Shown here one piece after another: positions 55,834 through 64,000 of a stretch of DNA of 64,000 nt (position 1 is its first letter; the number at the start of each line of letters is the position of its first letter). Source of the stretch: Humulus lupulus (Eukaryota > Streptophyta > Magnoliopsida > Rosales > Cannabaceae); NCBI RefSeq assembly GCF_963169125.1, contig NC_084794.1:227599409-227663408 (forward strand). The letters run 5' to 3'. The notes below the pieces were generated by a model. That model was not told where the DNA came from and ran no database searches. It was given only the letters and a program-made list of their open reading frames with translations. Made by a program: the position numbers and the translations under genes.

Positions 55834-57258
55834 TTGACGGTGAGAACTCATTAACGATGTTAGGTTGGAAAAATCAAAGCTTAGTAAGAAGACAACTAAA
55901 TAAGAACTTAGACTGGACTGGAGGAAAATAAGTGTAGACCAACAATGGAATAAAAATTTGTATATTGCTTAATAACCTGAGTATACAATGAATTTTCCAA
56001 CCCCTTTGTTTGAGGGGTGGAGGTCTATTTATAGCTTGACTCTAATGGCCTTCGATACAAGGTGGTCCCAGGGGACAAGAAGGTACTTGGGTACACTGTC
56101 ATGGTAGTGGCATAGGTTGTGGTGGAGCAGGGGATTGTGGTGTCGATGCTGCCACCACTCCTCGTACTTCCATTACCTGTCGAATACAGATGTCAGAGCA
56201 CTCCTTTATCTTCCTCAATGTCGTACATCTCATACCCATACACATGCCTCGTACTTGATGGTCCGTCTTACATTCCCAAGACACATATTTTCTCTAAGCT
56301 CCCTTGTATTTTGATAAGTGTGGGAAAGCTTGCAAGCCATCATGAGTAGGATACTTAGTTACCTTCCCCAACTCTAGCCTGATACCAAATGATGGTTGGG
56401 CCCTTACTAGTTCTCCTCATCTGTATACTCGGGAAGCTCTAGACTTTATATTTTATGAGAAGTCGCAATAAAGACGTGCCTCGGTGGTGGCACCTACTCT
56501 TGGGGGATAAGTGGGGCTTCTTAGGTGAGACATGGGTCATGTATGATGAGGCAAGGTGCCTTTTGTGGGTCTTCATCCTAGCAAGATGCAGGGTCTCGCA
56601 ACAACCCTTGAGCGTAAGGCACGGCGTCTCGCATAGTGAGGCTTATGGGCCTATGGCGAGGCATGCCTTTGGCTAGGGACACTTTGGCAAATGACGTTTG
56701 GCCCTATGCGTGGGCGACATCACGGCGGTCAGGCAAGATGGGTAAAGGAAGTGTGCGAGGTGCCTCTCGAGTGGCCAATGTACAATGGCCTCGCGAGGCG
56801 CCTATGGGGTGCGAGGAACCATCGCATGGTCGAGTGGCACGCAAGACGCTGCTGCGTGGGCGAGACGGTGTCCGCGGAACCCTACGCGCGAGATGCTACT
56901 GCATGGGCGAGGTGGTGTTCGTGAGACCCTACGCATGAGACTACGTGGGTGAGGTGATGTTCGCGAGACCCTGCAGCGTCGAGTGGGGGCTATCTCCACC
57001 CCAAGCATATACTCCGAGGGCCACGAGACGGGGGTCTCGTTCAAGCAGAATTTTGGTATCCACAGAGGCATGTGCATGAGACGGGGGCATCTCGCATTTG
57101 CCTCCCATGGCCATGGAATGACCTCGTGAGGCCTGGGGCCTCGAAAATGTGTGGCCTCTTCTGCCTCCATCACGTACTTGATGCCTTCAGTGCCCCTTAG
57201 CCGTTTACTTCAATAAGGGACCAGACCTCTTTTCCTTGGTGGATTTTTGGCATCCACA
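55834..57258 (-). repeat. 3' LTR of gag-only element
   Basis: 1425 bp, on + from TGTTGACGGTGAG to TTGGCATCCACA. CTATTTATAG (about 56030-56039) is the TATA region on -. It has few copies of the GC-rich repeat (about 56830-56970). It is shorter than the partner LTR because of that repeat. Confidence 0.9.
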
Positions 57259-57268
57259 TTTGCCCCCC
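57259..57268 (-). promoter_or_regulatory. polypurine tract of gag-only element
   Basis: On - GGGGGGCAAA immediately precedes the 3' LTR start TGTGGATGCC, as in the Tat elements. Confidence 0.85.
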
Positions 57269-57312
57269 AGTCTATAGGGAGGCCTTTAGGCGTTCTTATA
57301 GACTCTTCTCTT

Positions 57313-57352
<40 letters not shown>

Positions 57353-59314
57353 GGATGTGCCATCTTTGTGACATTCATAGTGCAAGTGCTTTTCTCCATT
57401 TACAAGATATGGAAAAACATATTTCACGAGAGGAGATCCTTAAGACTCCTTTGAAGATTAATTCGCCAATCATTCTTTTATACAGATCCCAATGGTGTCA
57501 TTATTGTACAAATGTCGGGTCGCCGAAAGTAGCTTGAGGCACTTCAACCTGAAGAGCCAAAGCAGCGTCATTCGGATAGGGTTTGCTCTCGGGTGGTGCT
57601 CTTAAGCTGTTACTCGGGGTGTTTTATGCGTATCTAGCGCTTGTCAAATTTCAGAGTGAAGAGAGCTTTAGCCATTCCTTCTTGAAGCCCCTTCGTCTTG
57701 TTGGCTTTTTTTTTTTTAACAGGTCGACTCGACCAGAAAGTCTATCAGTACATGCTTGTCAATTGATACCCTTGATGCATACGTGATGTCAAAAAAAGAT
57801 CTACCTTTGGCCGGAGCAGAGAATGATAGGCTTATTGCCAAGATTCATGGACTTGAGAAACAGTTTGTTGAGGCCGTACACAAGATCGGAGCAGTTGTAG
57901 AGAAGACTTCATCTCCGTCTAAGAGTAAGAAAAGAGTGAAAGCTAAAGTTCTTATATGGAATAGAATCTTGGCCCCGACTTCTCCTCATTTGGTCACCGC
58001 AAGGTTGCTAAGGTTTTCGAGTGGAGTGCTCTCGACGGGAAACCATGAAGTTTTCTCATGCCCCATCTTTTGGTCCCATGTGTGGGCAGCTTCTTTATTT
58101 TCACTTTGATTTGGTTGTAATGTTGCTTGACTTATTTTAACTGAGATGTTTTTCTGGATTTTGTGTTTTTTTCATGAGGAACTTTTAACGAGTCTCGCTA
58201 CGTCTTATGCTTATCTGGTGATAGAGCATTATCACGTGCCTTTACGAACGGGGTCTCTTACTAGCACCCCTTTATTTTGAAAGGGTTCACTTTGGGGCCT
58301 CTCTAGTGTTTGTGATTTGTGTTTGTTGGTGCACCTTGACTACTCGTAAGGATATGCTGGCCCTTTGGGCTCTCGCTACCCTTTTATATATTTATACGTG
58401 CGCGTTTTATTTTTTGCGAGAAGCGTCCTTCTCGTCATTAGGCATAGTACTATTTTTGCAAGCGTCTTCTTTGAGACCCTTTTCGCAAGCGTCTTCTTTG
58501 AGACTCTTTTCATAAGCGTCTTCTTTGAGACCTTTTTTTGGTTTTTGAGGTGATCTCCCCTCGGGTCAGGACCCTTATAGGGAGATGGTCCTTGTGAAAC
58601 CTTGTGAACACCTATTTTCAAGGCCCTTTTTCCCTTGGTAAGGTGACTTGGTCGATCTAGACTTGGGAATCTCTTTGGGCTCCTCTTTCGTCTTCTACGA
58701 CGTGGTCCCTTTGCAGGATGGGTTTGTTCATGAAGAGGTCACTTTTGAGGGACCTTTTGACTTTTTTAGATTCTATAAGGGTAGCTAGTCCTTAGAGATT
58801 GAAATGTTGTCTCATAAGGTTGATCGCTCTCACATATATGTATTATAAGTACTTATATATACATGTCACAAGGCCATACACCTGTTTCGTATTTGGCCAA
58901 GTACCTATTGAGGCTCGTGAGGCTAAGCGCCTACTTTGCACCTGGCTAGGTGCCTGTTGAGGTTCGCGAGGCTAGGCACCTATTTTGCACACGACTAGGT
59001 GCCTGTTGAGGCTCTCGAGGCTAGACACCTATTTTTCACATGACTGGGTGAATGTTGAGGCTTGCGAGGCTAGGCACCTATGTCGCACATGGCTATGTGC
59101 TTGTTGAGGATCGTGAGGCTAGGCACCTATTTTGCACACGGCTAGGTGCCTGTTGAGGTCAGATCAAATACCTCCTAAGTGGTTTGTCGGATCTTTCTTG
59201 CCAAGTACTTCATTTTTCATTCTCTCCGATATGCTTTGACAATTCTAGATCTCTGGAATCAGCTAGATGACTTATTTGGATCTTTATGTGGGTCGATTGT
59301 GATGATTTTATGAA
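57269..59314. other. non-coding 3' interior of gag-only element
   Basis: No pol domain in any frame. A (CT)n run lies at 57314-57350. A + frame at 57786-57960 (SKKDLPLAGAENDRLIAKIH) has coiled-coil character and may be a remnant of an antisense gene, but this is weak. Tandem repeats: three copies of AAGCGTCTTCTTTGAGACC (58459-58535) and about six copies of a 50-60-bp unit containing GAGGCTAGGCACCTATTTTG (58900-59160). Confidence 0.55.
58900..59160. repeat. tandem repeat, about 55-bp unit
   Basis: The unit contains GGCTAGGTGCCTGTTGAGG and CGAGGCTAGGCACCTATT. AGGTGCCT and AGGCACCT are inverse complements, so each unit can form a hairpin. It lies between gag and the 3' LTR, the same relative place as the spacer repeats of Tat-A and Tat-C. 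Confidence 0.8.
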
Positions 59315-60885
59315 TCATGCTAGCTTCTTCTTTGGAGCCTTTTTTGTAGTCCTCTTCAGATTTTTAACTTGATCAGCGATTCCTCTATCACGACATTCTC
59401 TTCTACACAGAATCATCAGATGTATTGGTAGAAGGGTGATTGGGGGAAGGTTTACTTCCCTCAACATGCAAGTTCTTATGGCCCTCTTCCACACGTATAT
59501 ACTTATGTGCTCTTTCGAAGAAGTCATCTAAGTTTGTAACCTATCTCTTGAGCATGTTACGCAATAACTTGCTTCTTGGATGAACTCTGAATGCAATAGC
59601 CATTTTCAGTTTTGCTTTAGTTGAACCTCCCAACTTTTTTGCTTCCATATTGAACCTATGGATATAGATCTCCAGACTTTCATTCTTGCCTTCTTTTATG
59701 TTAGCGAGGCCAGTAATTGGCATAACGTAATCGTAGACTGTATGGTGTTGCTGAAGAAATTCGCTAAAGAATTGCTGCCACGACTTGATTGCTCCTGGCT
59801 TTAACCTCTTAAATCACTTGTACGCAACTCCTTTAAGTGTAACGACAAAGCAATGGCACTTTGCTCTGTTGTTGACCCCCCTTAACCTCATCAAGTTATT
59901 GAAGGAGTCTAAGTGATACTTTGGATCTGTTGTACCCTCGTATGGAGTTATACAAGGCTCTTTGAAGCTGTTGGGGAGTTGCTCAACTTGGATCTCCCTT
60001 GTGAAGGGTGAATCATGGTCAAATTCTTCGTCGTCTCTGTGCTCCCTAGGTGCAGTGATAATCTTGCCCCGAGGGCTTTGCATTTCGATGTCTAGTTCCC
60101 TTTTTTTTTTTGCTTAAGGAGTCTTATGGGTTCTCAGATAGAACCCTTGATTTGGTTGTGTCCCTCGGGGGAGCTACGGAGGGTGTGATTTTTATCTCGG
60201 ACCCTCTTGAGTTAAATTTCTTCCTCGGGTCAGGTGAAACTATTGTAGGGGTAGTCTTGGGTTCGCACTTCCTATAGGTGGGGTTCGCGCCAGGTTTCGC
60301 CACTGGTGTACAATCTTCCTCGCGTTATGGGCGAGGGGTACAACAAGTAGAGAGTTGCATTTTGTCACCGTCCATGGGTATGGTGGTTTCTCCTCGTGCA
60401 TGCTTTTTTCTCCTATGTTGGGGAAGGGGCATGCTTGACCTTCCTTGTAGCAGGTCATTCAACACCTCCTACATGTTCTCTATTGTGGCTTCCAGCTTTT
60501 GATTTTTTATGCGCAACTTGCGTATCTCATTCTTGTAAAAGCGAGTTCTGGAGCTGGGACTCACGGAGTGCACCTGCAAACTGTTGTCGAGCTTGTGCAA
60601 AGAGGGGCATGGATCCCGGTGGACGGAGCGTGGTGCAACTGGTGGTTGAGGAGGAGGGTGTGTAATCAGGTCACCCACACGGGTCATAGATGGTTTACGA
60701 TGACCTCCCCTATGTTGGACCATCGGGAGTGATGCCTCCTTCTGCCCTCGAGGGGTTGAATGTTCCTCCTTCATGCCTCCAGTCTCAAGTGGCGGAGGGT
60801 CTCTTCTGGAGGCTTTTAGTTGGCCTCCGTCAAGGTGGATCTCAGCATCCTAAGATTTCCGTAGGCGTTTTGAACGTCTTGGCAT
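59315..60885 (-). pseudogene. gag: gag of the gag-only element
   Basis: A probable start is the ATG at 60883-60885 (MPRRSKRLRKS). The N-terminal part has the basic/coiled segment FYKNEIRKLRIKNQKLEATI. The capsid core is at 60083-59541: PFTREIQVEQLPNSFKEPCI, YEGTTDPKYHLDSFNNLMRL and ESLEIYIHRFNMEAKKL, the standard Retrotrans_gag blocks of gypsy elements. Several stops and frame changes are present. No zinc knuckle was found, and the frame dissolves near 59315. Confidence 0.82.
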
Positions 60886-60952
60886 TTTTCTTGTCAAAAT
60901 TGATGGAAGAACAACGACTTGATAGTCGTCCTTCCCACAGACGACAGCAAAC

Positions 60953-62608
60953 TGTTGATGGTGAGAACTCATTAACAATGTTAGGTCGGAAAACTCAAAG
61001 CTTAGTAAGAAGATAACTAAATAAGAACTTAGAATGGACTGGAGGAAAAGCAAGTGTAGACCAACAATGGAATTAACATTTGTATATTGCTTAATAATCT
61101 GAGTATACAATGAATTTTCCAACCCCTTAGTTTGAGGGGTGGAGGTTTATTTATAGCTTGACTCCAATGGCCTTCGATACAAGGTGGTCCCAGGGGACAA
61201 GAAGGTACTTGGGTACACTGTCATGGTAGTGGCATAGGTCGTGGTGGAGCAGAGGATCGTGGTGTCGGTGCTGCCACCACTCCTCGTACTTCCACTACTT
61301 GTCGAATACGGATGTCAGAGTCACACCTTTATCTTCCTCAGTGTCGTACATCTCGTACCCGTACACGTGCCTCGTACCTGATGGTCAGTCTTACATTCCC
61401 AAGACACATATTTTCTCCAAGCTCCCTTGTATTTTGCTAAGTATGGGAAAGCTTGCACGTCATCATGAGTAGGTTTCTTAGTTACCTTCCCCAACTCTAG
61501 CCTGACACCAAATGATGGTTGGGCCCTTAATATTTCTCCTCATATGTATACTCGGGAAGCTCTAGACTTTATATTTTATGAGAAGTCGCAGTACATACGC
61601 GCCTCGCTGGTGGCACCTACTCTTGGGGGATAAGTGGGGCTTCTTAGGCAATACATGGGTCATGTATGATGAGGCAAGGCACCTTCCACGGGTCTTCATC
61701 GTAGCAAGATGCGGGGTCTTGCAGCCACCCTTGAGCGTAAGGCACGGTGTCTCGCATAGCGAGGCTTATGGGCGTTTGTCCTTATGCGTGGGCAACATCA
61801 CGACGGTTAGGTGAGATGGGTAAGGCAAGCGTGCGAGGCGCCTCCTGAGTGGCCAAGGTACGATGGCCTCGCGAGGCACCTATGGGTGCGAGGCGCCATC
61901 GCGTGGGCAAGTGGCGCGTGAGACTCTACTGCGTGGGTGAGATGGTGTCCGCGAGATCCAGGGTGTGAGACATTGTTGCGCGGGCGAGGTGGTGTCCGCG
62001 AGAAGCTGCGCTTGAGACACTGCTGCATGGGCGAGATAGTGTCCGTGAGACCCTGCTGTGTGGGCGAGGTGGTGTCCGCGAGACCTTGCGCGCGAGACGA
62101 TATTGCGTGGGCGAGGTGGTTTTTGCGAGACCCTACGCGCAAGACACTGCTGCGTGGGCGAGGTGGTGTTCGCGAGACTCTGTGCGCGAGATGATGCTGC
62201 GTGGGTGTGGTGGTGTCCTTGAGACCCTGCGCGCGAGACGCTGCTGCATGGGTGAGGTGGTGCCCGCAAGACTCTGCGCGTAAGACACTGCTGCGTGGGT
62301 GAGGTTGTGTCTGCGAGACCCTGCAACATCGTGTGGGGGCTATCTCCACCCCAAGCATATACTCCGAGGGCCATGAGGTGGGGGTCTCGTTCAAGAAGAA
62401 TTTTGGTATCCACAGAAGCATGTGTGTGAGACGGGGGCATCTTGCATTTGCCTCCCATGGGCATGGAATGACCTCGTGAGGCCTGGGGCCTCACAAATGT
62501 GTGGCCTCTTCTGCCTTTATCATGTACTTGACGCCTTCGGTGCCCCTTAGCCGTCTACTTCAATAAGGGACCAGACCTTTTTTCCTTGGTGGATTTTTGG
62601 CATCCACA
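60953..62608 (-). repeat. 5' LTR of gag-only element
   Basis: 1656 bp, on + from TGTTGATGGTGAG to TTGGCATCCACA. It is about 230 bp longer than the 3' LTR because of an enlarged tandem array at 61890-62330. Inside it, the primer region reads (on -) GTTTGCTGTCGTCTGTGGGA, close to the TTTGGCGCCGTCTGTGGG form common next to plant gypsy LTRs. Confidence 0.9.
61890..62335. repeat. GC-rich tandem array in the 5' LTR
   Basis: About ten copies of a 40-45-bp unit containing TGCTGCGTGGGCGAGGTGGT and CCGCGAGACCCTGCGCG. Only about three units are in the partner LTR (56830-56970). Open frames of 200 codons run through it on - in two frames. They are low-complexity and not conserved, so I do not call genes. 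Confidence 0.85.
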
Positions 62609-62613
62609 CCTAG

Positions 62614-62978
62614 GAACATAAAATCAAAAGTTATGATTTTATGTGAAACAAAATAATTTGCAAGGCTTGACAGAAATGATGAATTGTTGTCCAAAAATCT
62701 CTATTCCTAGCATTCTCTATGGAAATGCTTGAAGCTACAACAATGAAATAAGATTAGGATACACAAGCCTTAATCCTTCATACAAGCCAAGCTTTCCTGA
62801 TGATGATCTTGGAGAAAACTAGAAATCTTGGAACTAGAGAGAGAGAAAAAAAAATCTTTTAGAGAGAGAGAGAGAGGGGTTAGTGATCAATCCACCAATT
62901 AATTCATATGAACCTCTTAAATAGTATAAGACCATCATTATACTCAACCAGTGAGATTAGAGCATTTAAATTTAACTT
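62614..62978. other. non-coding flank right of the gag-only element
   Basis: Continues the DNA left of 55829. A short inverted repeat CATAAAATCA...TGATTTTATG is at 62619-62645, and a (GA)n run lies near 62860-62878. No gene seen. Confidence 0.6.
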
Positions 62979-63208
62979 TTGGAGTTAAATTACGTAACCG
63001 TACGGACAACCAGTAATAGCCCAGGCGACACATTATTTATGACCAGGCGATCCATCTCCTGGTCCGTTAAGTCTAGGGATTCAAAGCTTCGAGCGACGTG
63101 TCATGGAGGATGCTACTTGGGAACTAGAATCGGATATGAAGGAATGGTTTATGGAAGTATTCAGGTAAGTTTCGAGGATGAAATTTCTTATAATGAGGGG
63201 AGAATTGT
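62979..63208 (+). pseudogene. chromovirus (Ty3/gypsy) pol 3' end with polypurine tract
   Basis: The phrase VMEDATWELESDMKE (near 63101-63145) is the typical end of the chromodomain region of plant chromovirus polyproteins. The preceding VKSRDSKLR fits the linker just before it, but the part in between is shortened. A purine tract GAGGGGAGAAT at 63195-63205 is followed by TGTAATATC, the probable LTR start. This is therefore the 3' end of an element on +, with most of pol missing. Confidence 0.7.
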
Positions 63209-63309
63209 AATATCTATCTTTTGGCTTTGAGGGCATTTTCATATTTTTTCATGTGAGGGTTATCTTGATAATTTTTCATGTATTTGTTGTTTCCTATTTT
63301 GTGGTTGAG
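63206..63309 (+). repeat. start of a chromovirus 3' LTR, truncated
   Basis: Begins TGTAATATCTATC directly after the purine tract. Only about 100 bases are seen before RT-like coding sequence of another fragment begins, so the LTR is cut. The exact right limit is unclear. Confidence 0.5.
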
Positions 63310-64000
63310 AATTACAGTAGAGACTGGCCAAAGTTGAAGATTGCCTCAGATAATTCGTCGAAGGATTTTCCAAGATCGTTATTCCATTGAAAGAATTAAC
63401 AAAGAGAGCCAAATGCTTTCTTGGATGGATAAATTTGAGCAAAGCTCTCAAGAATTGAAGGAGAAATTGATAATCGCTCTTGTTCTTAGCCTTCCATCAG
63501 ACAAAGAAATGTTCACAATGTACTACAATACTTCCAAGTAGGGTTTGGGGTGTCTTAATGTAAGTAGCAAGGATGATAGCATACACATTGAGGTAGTTGA
63601 AGGAATATGAATAACAATATCCGACCCATAATCTAAATTTAGCAACATTCGTGTTGCTCAGAAGATTTGGAGACATTATCTCTATGGGGAAAAGTGCGAG
63701 ATCATCACAGACCATAAGAGACTCAAATACTTCTTCACCAAGAATGAATTAACTATGTGGCAATAACTATGGTTGGAGTTGGTAAAGGATTACGACTGTG
63801 AAATTCTTTATCATCACGAAAGGCAAATGTGGTTGTGGAGGCTTTGAGCCGAATGAGTTATAGTCAAGAAGCCATGGTAAGGAATGTTTCTTCATCTCTC
63901 TTGGAAGAGATGAATCAAACAGGAATCGAAATTGTAAAGCAATAGTTAGCCAATCTTACATTGTAGCCTACCTTGTTAGAAAAGATCAAGTCTGGACAAG
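63310..64000 (+). pseudogene. chromovirus RT C-terminus and RNase H fragment
   Basis: Translating across frames gives RFVEGFSKIVIPLKELTK, KFEQSSQELKEKLIIALVL, IWRHYLYGEKCEIITDHKRL and LELVKDYDCEILYH. These are consecutive blocks from the RT-RNase H part of plant chromoviruses. The usual GKANVVADALSR end is recognisable only as a distorted RQMWLWRL. Many stops and at least two frame changes. The fragment runs off the window at 64000. Confidence 0.82.

Larger units (their letters stand above)
55834..62608 (-). mobile_element. gag-only LTR retrotransposon (TR-GAG-like)
   Basis: 6.78 kb, bounded by LTRs 55834-57258 and 60953-62608, with a perfect CCTAG duplication (55829-55833 and 62609-62613). 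The 3.7-kb interior on - holds gag remnants (59315-60885) but no trace of protease, RT, RNase H or integrase. It must have depended on enzymes from another element. It has a purine tract (57259-57268) and the LTR family also present as a solo LTR at 51913. The gag type and LTR ends suggest a Tat-related gypsy parent. Confidence 0.88.

Noticed and set aside
57756..58109. 117-codon + frame in the gag-only element as an antisense gene
   Set aside because: Only a short coiled-coil-like part is suggestive. No match to the Tat-C antisense protein beyond composition, so it is not called as a gene.
58459..58540. Three regularly spaced repeats resembling a CRISPR array
   Set aside because: Repeats are about 29 bp with almost no spacers, in a eukaryotic retrotransposon: an ordinary minisatellite.
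61807..62494. Two overlapping 204-codon open frames on - in the GC-rich array
   Set aside because: They are low-complexity repeats (SRGHHLTH-type units) created by the tandem array in an LTR, shifted copies of the same repeat in two frames, and absent from the partner LTR.

Overview
The window is a block of plant nuclear DNA made almost entirely of transposable elements. I found no host protein-coding gene, rRNA, tRNA or CRISPR array that I could support. The element types (Ty1/copia, Ty3/gypsy of the Tat lineage with two RNase H domains, chromovirus remnants, a plant L1 LINE with a DUF4283-type ORF1, a hairpin MITE) point to an angiosperm, most likely a eudicot. I cannot name the species from sequence alone.

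Layout. 1-5363: a decayed copia element on + (gag, protease, integrase, RT, RNase H, 3' LTR), cut by the window edge. 5364-about 13880: a decayed Tat gypsy element on - ('Tat-A'). About 13881-14974: AT-rich DNA. 14975-40349: a nest. A copia LTR on - (14975-15690 plus 39884-40349) is split by a Tat element on - ('Tat-B', 15691-39878). Tat-B is interrupted by a TGTAACG...CGTTACA block (16871-32280) and by a solo LTR (35847-36642). The TGTAACG block is itself split by a Tat element on + ('Tat-C', 19272-31435, TSD GTTAT). 42434-44659: a hairpin MITE carrying a 1.83-kb solo LTR (TSD GTCTA). 45905-50777: an almost intact L1 on - with a 13-bp TSD. 51913-53375: a solo LTR (TSD TGTAT). 55834-62608: a gag-only LTR element on - (TSD CCTAG) of the same LTR family. 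62979-64000: two chromovirus fragments on +.

The most interesting object is in Tat-C. Between pol and the 3' LTR, on the opposite strand to gag-pol, lies a spliced gene. Four coding exons can be read with three short GT-AG introns that keep frame, and a TATA box plus a possible 5'-UTR intron lie upstream. The N-terminal part resembles the plant 'putative gypsy type transposon' family and the C-terminal part is a coiled coil. Tat-A keeps the last exon of a similar antisense gene and Tat-B keeps what looks like its promoter, so the module is shared. It now carries three in-frame stops and a frameshift.

All RT-bearing LTR elements here have stops or frameshifts and look incapable of autonomous movement. 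The L1 has an open ORF2 and one stop in ORF1. Several LTR boundaries are fixed by perfect target-site duplications, so the order of insertion can be read from the nesting: copia LTR, then Tat-B, then the TGTAACG block, then Tat-C.
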